DNA of 64,000 nucleotides from Aphrocallistes beatrix. Its lineage: Eukaryota; Porifera; Hexactinellida; Sceptrulophora; Aphrocallistidae. The DNA is taken from NCBI GenBank assembly GCA_963281255.1, contig OY725489.1:4092001-4156000 (forward strand). Reading direction: 5' to 3'. Numbering within the stretch: the first letter of the stretch is position 1; each line of letters starts with the position of its first letter. A model generated the notes under the pieces. The model was given only the letters and a program-made list of their open reading frames with translations. It was not told where the DNA came from and made no database searches. Made by a program: the position numbers and the translations under genes. Of this stretch, positions 34,979-46,501 are shown in pieces.

Positions 34979-35196
34979 TCATTCCTCCTTCATCAAATTG
35001 TCTTCTTCTAGAAATGTGACCCTCTCCATCAACTGAGTCTTTTCCTCTTCCAGTGCGAGGATCCTCTTCGACTGGGCAGTATCTGAATTCTCGAGCGATG
35101 TAACCCGATGATGGAAATTTTTCATCTGTTGCTCCATTTCGCTTTTTAGCTTTTTTGCTTGTGTGCTCAGTGCAGGCAGATGAAGACGCCTTTCTG
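34979..35196 (-). CDS. probable terminal exon of a host gene, coiled-coil protein
   Basis: On the minus strand an acceptor TTCTCTGTTTTAG is followed by an open frame of about 72 codons ending in TGA at 34979-34981, with AATAAA 50 nt beyond. The protein is a strong coiled coil: AKKLKSEMEQQMKNFHH, then VTSLE, ILALEEEKTQLMERVTFLEE, with Leu/Val/Met spaced by 7 (MEQQMKN, VTSLENS, ILALEEE, LMERVTF). It is Lys/Glu rich, unlike a chance frame in this AT-rich DNA. The overlapping longer 126-codon frame on the same strand has no such pattern and is probably a shadow. Upstream exons were not found; I do not know the protein. A structural or ciliary coiled-coil protein would fit but is a guess. Confidence 0.6.
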
Positions 35197-35456
35197 CTAA
35201 AACAGAGAATATTAAATAATAATAAAGTACTGGTTAAAAATTCTGTACTAGGGCTTAACAAAAAAGCGGGCCGCGATTCACACTATTGCAATCCGTGCTT
35301 ATCTTCAGCATTTTTATTTATTAGCTGTAGTAATTGTCAATGTCAAATGACAACTATTTTTTGGAAAACAGTATGTATATCATGTAAATACTTATACAAT
35401 GGTCGATCTCTAAAAATCAAAGCTAGGAATTATTTATGAATGAACCATTCAAATTA

Positions 35457-35617
35457 AAGTCGAAACTGTCTTATTCTACCATTTCTCCGTACAGGAAGAA
35501 AAAAAACGATAGTAGGAAAAACCCAATTAAAAATTAACACAAATTTGGAAATACTTAGATAATAGAAAGTCAGAAATAGTAAGAATAACTAGGATAATAA
35601 TAAGCAGGTTTCGAATG
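35457..35617. mobile_element. worn pogo-type MITE, sister of 29993-30147
   Basis: GTCGAAAC at the left and GGTTTCGAATG at the right, with internal ATAGTAGGAAAA and TAGTAAGAATAA motifs. TA flanks are present. Confidence 0.55.
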
Positions 35618-35855
35618 TATATCTATACTTCTTACAACTAATCATTTATCATTTAGAGTTTAATCGAGATACTTTTATGAGTTGATGCTCCCTACTAAGA
35701 TATAAGATATTCACTGAGTCGATATTTCAAGCAATAGTTTTAATGACAAACTAATAGTGAACAAATATTCTGAACTTGAATTTGTGTCCGTTGAGATTCA
35801 AAATAGGTGGGCTACCAGATTCCACCAGATTCCGTAAAGGATTCCACAAAAAATT

Positions 35856-36648
35856 CTTATATATTAAAATGCTAGGATTTTTTTATTTGTTTGTTTGTTT
35901 GTCCGAATTGATTGAAGAATTGGCAAGTCGTAGAGATGTGAAAATTGGCATGTAGGTGTCAAATGATGAATCTACGATTAAGTTCTAAGATCTAAGCGAA
36001 ATTTTCACACCTCTGCAAAAAAAATGGAAAAAAACTTTTCACACATTTTCTATACAATACAATGTACGGCTTCACTCTCACAATAGAAATCATTATAGGA
36101 CAATATTGTAGACAGTAATTGTAATTAATACTTCAAAGCAATAAGTTTTATGAATGTCTCATTTATATATTATAGTGTATGGCAGTTAAAAAGGTTATTT
36201 GTATATTTTCACACCTTTATATACATATTTTCACACGATTTGATGAATTTTGAAAATTATGCTAGAAACAAGCTTCCAACGGTTGACATGGGGTTTTTAG
36301 GGGTGTATATTTCGAATATCATATTTTCAGATCGATATGATAAATTATTTGTTGACTTTTGTTTACAATGTAGATACATAAAGTAAACACATTCCAAAAA
36401 TAGGCTAGAGACTTGCTTCCAACGGTTGACATGGGGTTTTTAGGGGTGTAGATTTCGAATATCATATTTTCAGATCGATATGATAAATTATTTGTTTAAT
36501 TTTGTTTACAAAGATACATAAAGTAAACAAATTGCAAAATAGGTTAGAAACTAGCTTCCAACCGTTGACATGGGGTTTTCAGGGGTGTAGATTTCGAATA
36601 TCATATTTTCGGATCCATATGAAAAATCATTCGTTGACGTTTGTTTAC
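35856..36648 (+). mobile_element. family B repeat, copy B1, with 141-bp internal satellite
   Basis: Starts CTTATATATTAAAATGCTAGG, then a TTTG run and the head GAATTGATTGAAGAATTGGC. Three internal units of about 141 bp begin near 36272, 36415 and 36554, each with CTTCCAACGGTTGACATGGG and GGGGTGTAGATTTCGAATAT. The GC tail is missing, replaced by family D. Confidence 0.85.
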
Positions 36649-37167
36649 AAAATACACTTTCCGGGGGCTCAAGAAGCAAAAAACTTTTTTCCCCCAATTT
36701 TTTTCCTCCAAATCACCTAATTTATAGAGGATATTCAAGGAAACTTCAATTGCTTATGCCTCTTTTACTCAATTATTCTTGCACGAAATCGTTGAATAAA
36801 GAAAATAAAGGAATATAATTTTGAATTTTAACCCAATTAATTTTTTCTTTCCAATTTCGTTGCTTCAATATTTAGAAGCAGATTTTCATCAGGAAAAATA
36901 TTTTAACGTTTTTCTAAAGTAGAGTATTGAAAATCTGTCTCTATCATTTTGTTCTATGTGACGAGATCTTTCTAAAACCGTCGAGTATTTTACTCTACGA
37001 CTTTTGTAACTAGAGATTCCTCCTTTGTAAAATTGATATTTTTTAGTGCTAAAAACAGGCTACAAAGCAATTCTCTTCGGAAAGGCTTGATTTCCATTAG
37101 TTTTTACTGTGTCCTAGTATTAAATAACATCTAAACATCCTAAATCAACAACTTATAGTAGTACTTA

Positions 37168-38546
37168 CAGTCTGTCAAGGTGAAATTGAGACTTTTGCAT
37201 AGTATAGAAAATTCCATATATTTCAATTTCACTATGGTTAACTATCAAACACAAGTCTTTCATTGTATTTATTCATTCCCATTAAACAAATTACCATTTA
37301 GACAATGACTATAATTCAAGCGAACATCCAACTAGCCTATGCCATAGTAGTTGACCTATTTCTTAAATTATTTCGCAATTCTCATTGACCGTTTCATTAC
37401 TTATTTTGGAGACGTATTAACTTTCATCGTTCAATACTCCAATTCTTACATATTCAGGATGGTCGAATTAGAACATAGGGACCTTATCCAAAAGTTATTC
37501 ACGGCAGGAATTACAAATGGCGGCGAAATACATCGGAGAACAGCTATCCCAAGAAGCACTGTTTTTCGCATTTTGGGAAAATTACGCCGGAACGAAAACA
37601 TTCAGAGGAAAACGGGAACTGGAAAACAGCGAATCTTACAAGTAGACGATGGCAGATCTCTTGTAAGCTTAGCGAATCAGAATCGGAATATGTCTATACG
37701 GAAAATAACTCGCCGATTCAACCAAATTCGAGAAAAAAATGTATCCCATGAGATGGTGCGAAAGGAATTGCGTAGGAGGGGGTACAGACACAAGGTTGCA
37801 AGGAATATTCCGATGCTAACGGATAGACACAAGCAACAAAGGCTCTTGTGGGTTAAGAACAACAAACGTACAGACTGGGAGAGAGTAGTTTTCACTGATG
37901 ATATGTCTATTTGGCTAGCTGGCGGCAAAATACGACTGTGGTGCAAAGGGGACAAACAAGCGTTCAAACCAAGCAATAAACATAGTCCTAAATTACATGT
38001 TTGGGATGCATTCTCTGCGCGTGGGACCTTTCCACTGAAGGTTTTTAAGGAAAACATGACTGGAGAACTCTATACCAACATCTTAAACGAGTGTTTGCTT
38101 ATGCAGGCATAGACACTGTATCCTGACGGCTGGATCTTTCAAGAAGACAATGATCCGAAACACATGTCAAAAGTTGCTAAGAAATTCCGTGAAAAAAGTG
38201 GTATAGATCGCATGGAATGGCCAGCTTGTAGCCCAGATCTCAACCCAATTGAGATTTTATGGGCTTGGATCAAGCATCAAATCGATTTGAATCCTCCATC
38301 TAACCTGAGCGGACTTGAAGAAAATCTTCACAAAATATGGGATTCGATAGAACCGGACTTTTTGAGACTCTATTGGCAATCTATGCCAAAGCGTCGAAAA
38401 TACGTGATCCAGAGTCAAGGTTTGAAGATCAATTATTAATCTAGGGACACATTTTAGTGATAATCAAATATTATGTAGAGGTTATTTACTTATATGAATT
38501 GGAAACATAGATTTTAAAATAGTCTCAATTTCATTTTGACAGACTG
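37168..38546 (+). mobile_element. Tc1-like element, near-intact, 1379 bp
   Basis: Ends CAGTCTGTCAAGGTGAAATT and, inverted, CAGTCTGTCAAAATGAAATT, with TA at 37166-37167 and 38547-38548. The sister repeat D2 shows the uninterrupted site GTACTTAACTTC, which confirms both boundaries and the TA duplication. Confidence 0.97.
37459..38439 (+). pseudogene. Tc1-like DD34E transposase with one in-frame stop
   Basis: One reading frame runs from ATG 37459 to the stop at 38437-38439, broken only by TAG at 38110-38112. The N-terminal half has paired helix-turn-helix regions (AIPRSTVFRILGKL; SIRKITRRFN, then VSHEMVRKELRRRGY). Catalytic residues: FTDDMSIWL (Asp), FQEDNDPKH (Asp) and SPDLNPIEILW (Glu), the last two 34 residues apart. 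About 326 codons, a normal length for Tc1-like enzymes. The upstream part of the longest open frame (from 37351) is probably 5' leader. A single stop would abolish full-length protein unless read through. This is the youngest-looking coding transposon in the window. Confidence 0.92.
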
Positions 38547-38723
38547 TAACTTCAAAATATGGCATATCAAATATCTTCACATCATGACACCTTCAAAAAG
38601 CGTGAAAAAGTTGTCAGTTATGACTGGGGACCCAAAAATGACCTTGTCCGATAGTATCCGCTGAAATCCCACATCTATAACAATTGACTATGCCAGGTCG
38701 TTATTTCAATACTGAATTCGTGC

Positions 38724-39603
38724 GAATTCCAGAATTAATTTATCTAAGGTGACAATCGTTGGAGAAGGCAGTGTGACATACCATGCGAGTTTCAGCCAAC
38801 CCTCCAAAAGCAGATGCAAAATACTACATTACCGATGGATGATGGAGACGTGCGAAATGCCATAAAAGCCAAGTCAAATAATGCAATTAATTATTCAAAA
38901 TGGATTACTTGAAACAGACATCTCTATTTGACAGACGTTCAGACATTCAATGCGCGCGAAGATGCAAGATATGGACAAAGTTATCATAAACGAGTCTCAC
39001 ATCATACTGAATGAGACAATAATTTGTCAGAATAACGAGATTCATACTCCAAAATATATTAAAATACATCAGGCAGTTATTAATTAGCAAATTTCGGACA
39101 GGTTCATAAGGAAATTTGAATTTACCATAAACAATACAATTTCCGGACGGCGGTGATAAACATAAATAAACAATTTATTTTACATAGCATATATATTAAA
39201 AAATACTAAATATATGTCAACTCACTTGTATTCGAAGAAATCAAAGATCAAATGTTTATAATAAAAGAAATTTGGAAAATAAGGTGTTATGCTATAATTA
39301 CACACAAACCATGCGTGTAATATATAATTTAGCTCCTAGCACATGATAGCCACTAACATATTTTAGTTCCTATTTGTATCGGACACAAATCGTGTGAAAT
39401 ATGTATCAGATAAATTCTTGAGGTTAGAAGCATCTAAATTCCTTAAATGAATTAACCACGAAAAGATCATCATTAATTAACAGATCAACTCTGCGAGTTA
39501 CTTCATACTTTGAGGAATCTGCTAATAATTTTGCTAGATAAGTTTTGTCCAATTTGGCTGCCAGTTAATTAATAATTAGTTTCTTTCGATATATATCTTA
39601 CAA
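38724..39603. other. unassigned
   Basis: AT-rich, no supported feature. Confidence 0.4.
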
Positions 39604-40012
39604 GCGCGCTTCGCTTTCTTAGCGCTACCTCACATCACCCGTTGGAAGCTAGTCTCTAGCATATTTTTCAAAATTTGTCAAATGGTGTGAAAATATGTAT
39701 ATAAAGGTGTGAAAATAGGTACGTAATTTTTTAAATTGCCATACACTATAATACATTTAAGATATCAAACATATGTTGAGGCTTTGAAGTATTAATTAAT
39801 AACAATGGCGCTATATTGTAGTATCGTACTTGTAAAATGAATTAATTGTGATAGTGTAGTAATCTATTCCGTACAGAAAAGGTGAGATTTTTTTCCATTT
39901 TTTTTGCAGTTATAAAAATAGCTATAAAATTTCGCTTAGATCTTAGAACTTAATCGTACAATTCGGACAAACACAAAAAATAAACAAAAAAAATCCTAGC
40001 ATTTTAATATAT
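39604..40012 (-). mobile_element. family B repeat, copy B2
   Basis: Inverted: a partial GC tail (ACAAGCGCGCTTCGC), CGTTGGAAGCTAGTCTCTAG, GTGTGAAAATATGTATATAAA, the TTCGCTTAGATCTTAGAACTT block, and the terminus CCTAGCATTTTAATATATAAG. Only part of one satellite unit is retained. Confidence 0.85.
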
Positions 40013-40021
40013 AAGATATAT

Positions 40022-40935
40022 TAAAGCGACATAATTTTGTTTGTTTTTTTGTTTGTCAGAATTGATTGAAGAATTGGCAATTCGTAGAGATATGAAAGTT
40101 GGCAAGTAGGTGTCAAATGATATGACTACCATTAAGTTCTAAGATCTAAGCGAAATTTCATAACTTTGCAAAAAATGAAAAACAATTTTTCACACCTTTT
40201 CATTACAAAATAAATGACTACATATGCGCAGCGCTGCAGGCGGACAATTTGTGTCCGCCAGAGGCACCTTTTGGGCGCCTATGGTAATCATTGATTAATT
40301 ATATGGGAGATAGCATCTCTACGTCTACCCTAATGTTATTATCGATATCGCACGAAAAATCAACAACATTGTCAATTTTGAAAATTTTGGAGAGTAATGA
40401 TGACGTCATAACAAGTGATGAGTCATCATTTTTAGATGATAGTTGCATCATATGTGAGATATGTTAGTATACAGATTTGATTGAAATTTCAGCCTTTTAT
40501 CTCGTATAATGGCTGAGTTATCCTCGAATAACTGTATTGCTTAACTTAAAAAATATGATAATGACGTCATAATTCCATGATGAGTCGACATTTTGCTCTG
40601 AGCTCAGAACTTAGTGGAGCCATAGCCAAAAGATTCCCACATACCAAAATTCAGCTTTTTGTGCTGGGCAGTTTTTTCAATCATTTCGTTACAGAAGGGT
40701 AACATGGGGTTCTTAGGGGTGTAGATTTCGAATATCATATTTTCAGATCTTTATGATAAATTATTTGTTTACTTTTGTTTACATTAGATACATAAAGTAA
40801 ACAAATCTCAAAAATATGCTAGAAATTTGCTTTCAACGGTTGACATGGCGTTTTCAGGGGTGTAGCTTTCGAATATCATATTTTCTAGTAAATTTGATGA
40901 TTGATTTGATTACTTTTGTCTACAATATATTTTAA
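40022..40935 (+). mobile_element. family B repeat, copy B3, split by a family A repeat
   Basis: 40022-40225 is the B head and body (GAATTGATTGAAGAATTGGC, CTAAGATCTAAGCGAAATTT). 40695-40935 is the B satellite (GGTTGACATGGCGTTTTCAG). Between them lies copy A6. B2 and B3 are head to head. Confidence 0.82.
40226..40694 (-). mobile_element. family A repeat, copy A6
   Basis: Tail with GGCGGACAA-TTT-GTGTCCGCC (one mismatch), TGACGTCA at 40401-40408 with TGAGTCA just after, a second TGACGTCA near 40563, and the head TTTTTTCAATCATTTCG. Inserted in copy B3. Confidence 0.88.
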
Positions 40936-41390
40936 TAGGAATATTTCGAATTTTGCACTTTGTAAGTTAAAATTTGTGAGTGTTAGGAGTTACTATATAA
41001 GTTTGTATACATATTCTCACACCTTCTGAAAAATTCTTGTTTTGAGCCAAAAGCGAATTCTCAACAGCTAATGTACGATATAATAATATGTAAAATCCGA
41101 TTTTCGCATTTTTAAAGAAATAATTAGAATATTTTGTGAACATTTGAGGTGGAGAATTTAACTACTCACGTGATATCATGCAATCTTATGCGCATAACAA
41201 TGTAATCATGGGATTTTGCACACCAACCGTAGCATATGTACTAGCTAGTACTGTCTGTAGCTGCTTGGTTTTTAGTCGCTATGGCTTGAAATCATCCGAA
41301 ATATGGTAAATATAAGAAAGGTTTTCGGACAAATGCAGGCGCTCCGAATTATATATCAATGTTCTCTTGCAATAAGACCTAGCCAACAAT
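40936..41390. other. unassigned
   Basis: AT-rich, no supported feature. Confidence 0.4.
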
Positions 41391-41438
41391 CAGGGGTGGC
41401 GCCAGGAATTCCGCGACAGGGGGGCGTAAAGTGTCAGC
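41391..41438 (+). mobile_element. solo left end of a hAT element
   Basis: CAGGGGTGGCGCCAGGAATT matches the end type of the hAT element at 8338-8906. No right partner was found. Confidence 0.55.
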
Positions 41439-41446
41439 ATACATCC

Positions 41447-42141
41447 CAGGCCTGGGGTAATAGTAATATGTAATAGTAACGATTACATTTTAGAAGTAAT
41501 AGTAATAGTAATAGTAATAGTGTTTTCAAAATAGGATGTAATAGTAATAGTAATAGTAATAGAACCTATTGTAATAGGAATTATCTATTACATTTCTGTA
41601 ACTTCGGACTGGCTTATCTCATTTGTCGTGAAGAAATAGGAATTTGCACCAAACCGCATTACCAACATTAGCTAAATTGGCTCAGCAATATTTATCTGTC
41701 CCAGCCTCATCCGCACCTGTAGAGAGACTACCTAGCATCGCAGGAAAATTATTTAAGCCAGATAGATGTTCATTGTCTGATGAAGTTTTTCATAAGTTAA
41801 TAATGATCAAATGTAATTCACACGTATGATAAATTTAGTGGAATTAGTTATTTGCTTAGGTTAGATAATAGGTTAGATAGGTTAGATATTTTGTTTGTAT
41901 GGGATAACCAATTAAATAATAAACTTCAAATATTCTGAATCATAGCGAAGTCTGAGTAATTGTCAAGAAATTTGTAATAGTAATAAGTATTAGTAATTGC
42001 AATAGTAGTAGTATTAGCAATATATGAGATATAAACAAAATGTTATTGTAATAGTAATAGTAATGGGAAAAAATATAAGTAATAGTAATAGTAATAGTAA
42101 TAGTAATATATTACATTTAAAAGTAATTGACCCCAGGCCTG
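41447..42141 (+). mobile_element. internally deleted hAT element, 695 bp
   Basis: Ends CAGGCCTGGGGT and ACCCCAGGCCTG (near-perfect inversion, one extra base), with an exact 8-bp duplication ATACATCC at 41439-41446 and 42142-42149. Both subterminal regions are arrays of TAATAG. The interior keeps only the transposase tail. Confidence 0.95.
41644..41829 (+). pseudogene. hAT transposase remnant, C-terminal dimerisation region only
   Basis: Sixty codons: LPTLAKLAQQYLSVPASSAP, then VERLPSIAGK, DRCSLSDEVFHKLIMIKCN, the hAT dimerisation signature. The usual SxxER-F-S reads VERLPS (Phe to Pro). The first codon shown is TTG, so this is the end of a longer lost ORF. Confidence 0.88.
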
Positions 42142-42149
42142 ATACATCC

Positions 42150-42806
42150 CAACTTATAGAGTGTTCAAATGTTGGTCCTGTTGTGCTACTCCCGTCAATA
42201 ATTATACATATACTATATGCTAGCACCTTTTAATTGCTATAATCAGTATGATAAACAATACAAATCTATCATATTATATTTTGACGGTCAATAAATCTAA
42301 AAATTTGTTTCTAATATTTAGTTAGTACAATCATGGTAAACAAAAATGCAAGCCTGAGCAAGCGGGAGCGGATGCGGCATTTAGCACTTTTTCATATAAT
42401 TTGTATTACAGGTATTGCAAAACCACAATTTTGCCTTGCTACTTGTACTTTTTCAAATATGACTTTTGCTAAACCACCCTTAGTTAGCTTCTGCCAACCC
42501 TGAAATGAGAGAGCAAATATTATTCCTTTGAATGGAAAAGGACTCAAATTATTCTGTGGTAGTCTTATATATGATGTCAGCAACCTTCAATAGTTACATT
42601 TTGTAGCTCAATGCTCTCGCAATGTGATAATATGCTCGACGGAGATGGCTCTCATCACCCAAACAATATTTCAATTTCTTTTGTTTTACAATTTGATGGT
42701 TTTTTTGCTTTATTAAGGGTGGTGTTTCCTTCCAGAACTAACTTCTTAAGTTTTCATTATTTTCTCCTGAAATCTTTTGTGGAAACTATTCTCGATGAGT
42801 TATCTG
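42150..42806. other. unassigned
   Basis: No supported feature. Confidence 0.4.
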
Positions 42807-43496
42807 CAAAAATACACTTTTCTGAAGCTCAAGAAGCAAGAAAAATTTTTTTTTTTCCTCAAATCACATAATTTATAGAGGACATTCAAGGAAAGTTCAA
42901 TGGGTTATGCCTCTTTTACTCAATTATTCCTGCACGAAATGGTTGAATAAAAAAAATAATAAGAATAGAATTTTCAATTTTAACGCAAATAATTTATTCT
43001 TTCAAATTTCGTTGCTACAATATTTAGAGGCATATTCTCGTAAGGAAAAATATTTTAACTTTTTTCTAAAGTAGAATATCGAAAATATGTCTCTATCATT
43101 TTGTTCTACGTGACAAGATCTTTCCAAAACCGACGAGTTTTTTACTCTACAACTTTTCTAACTAGAGATTCCTCCGTTATAAAATTGATTTTTTTGAGTG
43201 CTAAAACATGCTACAAAGCAATTTACTTCGGAAACGCTTGATTTCCATTATTTTTTACTGTGTCATAGTATTAAATAACATCTAAACATCCTAAATCAAC
43301 AACTTATAGTAGTACTTAACTTCAAAACATGGCATATCAAATATTTTCGCATCATGACACCTTCAAAAGTGTAAAAAAGTTGTCAGTTATGACTGGGGAC
43401 GCAAAAATGACCTTGTCCAATAGTATCCGCCGAAATCCCACATCTATAACTATATTTGAGTATGCCAAGTCGTTATTTTAATACTGAATTCGTGCT
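42807..43496. repeat. family D repeat, copy D2 (empty site)
   Basis: Uninterrupted counterpart of D1. The junction GTAGTACTTAACTTCAAA at about 43310-43327 is the pre-insertion state of the Tc1-like target. Confidence 0.9.
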
Positions 43497-43687
43497 CAGC
43501 ACTATATTTCCAGCAATTTGATATATATATATTGACCACATTTGGAGAATTTTTTGGTTGCCTTTTCCTAGCAACTGTCAGGAATGTGAAAAAATTCCTG
43601 CCCGCAAACAAAAATGTTTCCAAATATGGACAATATAGTATATATCAATTTGCTGGAATCTAGTGCTGAGCATGAATTCAGCATTAA
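43477..43687. repeat. foldback, about 210 bp
   Basis: AATACTGAATTCGTGCTCAG at the left is inverted as CTGAGCATGAATTCAGCATT (read on plus) at the right. GCAATTTGATATATATAT is also mirrored. Confidence 0.8.
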
Positions 43688-44381
43688 AAAGATGATCTGG
43701 CACTGTTTAAAGAAGTTATAGCTGTGGGACATTTCGCATTAAAAATGTGTCGTTTTTAGAGCGACACCAGGTGATACAAGTGGCTCAAAGTGGCGAAATA
43801 TTGGGGCTGGAGTTATAAATTCGGAATTATTGTTTAGGACCCCTATAAGGATCTAAAATGATAAAAAAGCAATTTGGGCACATTTTTGGAAAAAAACAAG
43901 TGTCCCATGGGAAACACCAACCTTAACATCACTTTCTAAAATATGAAGTTTTAGAAATTAAATATTAGGGGAAGGTTTAAGGTTGACATGCAAACCTTGA
44001 TCCTCCATGACACTTTAGATTCCTATTACAGATTTTGCATTCTGTAAGGTTTCCACGGGCTGAGTGCTTATAATGTACACAAATTGGTGCATCTTCGAAC
44101 TCTGGAAATATGATTTTATACCCAAAACAAATAATGATAATTAATTCATTGAAAGTCAAAAATCTGTTCTCTGTGCCTAGCAGTTTTTTCAATCAATTCT
44201 CTCTCTCTCAATAGCGGCCACCCCGCTATTCTGAATTCCGGTCAATTCTTTAGAACGAAACCATATTATTAACCGGAATTATGGACCTTTAACAATAGGA
44301 AATCATTATTACACGTCCGAAAACGAAAACAATTTCTTGACAATATAATAACAAAACATTGCACAAGTAACCCGTATGAAT
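43688..44381. other. unassigned
   Basis: Holds a small palindrome, AATAGCGG-CCACC-CCGCTATT (about 44211-44231), and GAATTCCGGT / ACCGGAATT nearby. Nothing else is supported. Confidence 0.4.
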
Positions 44382-45014
44382 GGGTAGCCTGATTTTGATC
44401 GAGAATTGGGTCGGAAAAGCGAAAATCAAAGTATACCAAATTTAGCTGAAAAGTGGAAAATCGGAATTTGATCGAAAGTTTTCCGATGTCGGAAATGATC
44501 GAAAAATCTTTTCTCAAAATGTCGACTCTAAAATGCCCAGAATCACTTGAAATTGCAATAGCTTTCAAACTGAAAATGCTCACTTTCACTTTGCTCTTCT
44601 ACTGTTTCTTACACAAAATGCCTACGATTCCGCTCATTTGGCCACATTTTTTTCTCAAAAAGTTATTTGATAAATGTGGGGTATCTAACGAATAGATGAA
44701 GTTCAGTGTGATAAAACAACTCATTTACTAACAATGGTTGTTATCATTTTGAGAATTCATACTAATTCACCACAATATACTCACATTTCAAAGGAAACCA
44801 TTTTCGATCATTTTCCAGCATCAGAGAACTTTTCGATCAAATTCCGATTTTCTACTTCAGTTAAATTTGTTTGAATTTGATATTCGAACATTTTCCGACA
44901 TCGGAGATCTTTTCGATCAAATTTCGACTTAATCACTTTTACACTTTCGACCATTTTTCAACTGCCATTTCGATCAAATTCCGATTTTAGTTTTCGATCA
45001 AAATCTGCTTTCCC
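44382..45014. mobile_element. hAT-like MITE with GATCGAAA repeats, 633 bp
   Basis: Ends GGGTAGCCTGATTTTGATCG and, inverted, GGGAAAGCAGATTTTGATCG, with an exact 8-bp direct repeat GTATGAAT at 44374-44381 and 45015-45022. Many copies of TTTCGATCAAATTCCGA or its complement fill both halves. Confidence 0.82.
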
Positions 45015-45022
45015 GTATGAAT

Positions 45023-45749
45023 CTACAGAAAATAGTATATAATCCAGAAGAGAACACTAAAACAGAATGCAACATGAATGTATGAACGAATTCTTTTTCA
45101 GAATTCACATAGAGGTAATTTACCAAAATATCTACAAAAAAGGTTAATGGTGTTCGGGGTCAGCATATCCTACAACATAATTTATATGTGAAAGAAGTTT
45201 GGGAGGGCACAAATACTGGAACGCGACTAGTAATTGGGAAGAACCGTATTGTAAATTCAATCTCCACTCCTTATATCAATTATTTCATCACACTGCCATG
45301 AGATTCGTTAATACTATTTTTTTGTTTCAGACCAAAAATATACAAAATATGTACCAGTTTTAGTATCATGCATGGCTACGAAAGGTGAAACTAGCAATGT
45401 GCTATATATAGATAAGATACTCACCGGTGTGTTGACTAAACGGAGCTAAAATTAGTATGTTATCACAACCTGCATATTGAAGATAATTTTAGCATATGGT
45501 TCCCTAGCACAACGATGTGAAATTGGAATTTAATAGATCTATGACAGCTTGACGAAGTAATAATTATAGCAGATACGAATTATTAACTGTACGTAGAATG
45601 CCCAGCATTTTAAGGCTTCAGTTGCATAGAAAATGGTCGAGAGACATCCGCGATATCGGAGACACTGTATCCCCAGTAGGCATTCTACGGTTTTATGGAA
45701 TCTATCATATATCTGCATTAAAACATATGCGTTTTGTATGCAAACCCTT
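45023..45749. other. unassigned
   Basis: No supported feature. Confidence 0.4.
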
Positions 45750-45832
45750 ACTATTAAACTCGATTAATGTTTATTTGTGTAAATATATATATATACAGTT
45801 GACTCCGCTTAATTAATAGTGTCACTGTTCAC
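45750..45832 (+). mobile_element. family A 5' terminus joined to a pogo-type MITE left end
   Basis: CTTACTATTAAACTCGATT, a TA tract, then CAGTTGACTCCGCTTAATTA, as in the 978-1195 region, but the MITE stops after about 35 bp. Confidence 0.65.
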
Positions 45833-45904
45833 CGTTTTAAAATAAACAATACTGTATACTTAATTTTAGAGAATTCCTTCAGTAGTATTAGAGTCTAAAA
45901 TTAG

Positions 45905-46501
45905 ACATATAGAGGCAAAAGAAGAGTAAAAAAAGTCAACGTTGGGAAGTTTCGTAAAGGGGAAGGACTGAAAAGAAAATCATCTTTCACACCACTACCT
46001 GCAAAGAGACTACCATCAAAGCCCACATCCGAACTATTCAAACAAGTAAAGTTCCCTCATCCAACTAAATTCATAAGCATCAAATTGCGTAAAGATGAAA
46101 CTCACTCATTTCGTGATCTATTAATTCCCCATGGATCTCAAATTATCGACATGGACTTACTTAGCATGGTATTCTCTCTATTAAGATGCACTGAAACAAA
46201 ATGTACAGGACCACTCAAACTATATCAATACGCCTTTCGAGATGGCTTACAATCATATTTATTATTAAAGTGCAGCTATTGCCATCTTGTTATAGCTGAA
46301 TTCCCAACTTCCCTGCCTATTGGCATGTAACCCACGGAATCCGTGAATGACCCCCAAATGCTATCCCGGAAAAAGTCGGAAGTGAACGCGAGGGCTTTAT
46401 TAGCAGTGCACTGCACCTCTCTCAGTTGGAATGATTTCTTACTCTCGTGCAATCTCCTTGAAATACAGAATACCTGGAAGCGAATATGGAATAAAGTATA
46501 A
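45905..46501 (+). pseudogene. Mutator-like transposase, N-terminal fragment
   Basis: One frame, open from 45905 to 46327, stop TAA at 46328-46330, then open again to 46501. It has a basic leader (KRKSSFTPLPAKRLPSKP), IDMDLLSMVFSLLRC, a Cys pair in RCTETKCTGPL, DGLQSYLLLKCSYCHLVI and, after the stop, KSEVNARALLAVHC. This is the N-terminal zinc-like region seen before the catalytic part of animal Mutator-like transposases. It is the half missing from the pseudogene at 14675-16387, but whether the two belong to one family is not shown. Confidence 0.7.

Larger units (their letters stand above)
36649..38723. repeat. family D repeat, copy D1, interrupted by a Tc1-like element
   Basis: 36649-37167 and 38547-38723 align as one block with 42807-43496 (for example AATTTATAGAGGA, TTCTAAAGTAGA, TTGTCAGTTATGACTGGGGA). 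The Tc1-like element sits between them. Confidence 0.9.

Noticed and set aside
34881-35261. 126-codon minus-strand ORF
   Set aside because: Overlaps the coiled-coil frame; its own sequence has no pattern and it crosses the splice acceptor, so it is taken as a shadow.
43977-44192. Minus-strand ORF with a CKIC pair
   Set aside because: Too short and without a complete zinc-finger pattern.
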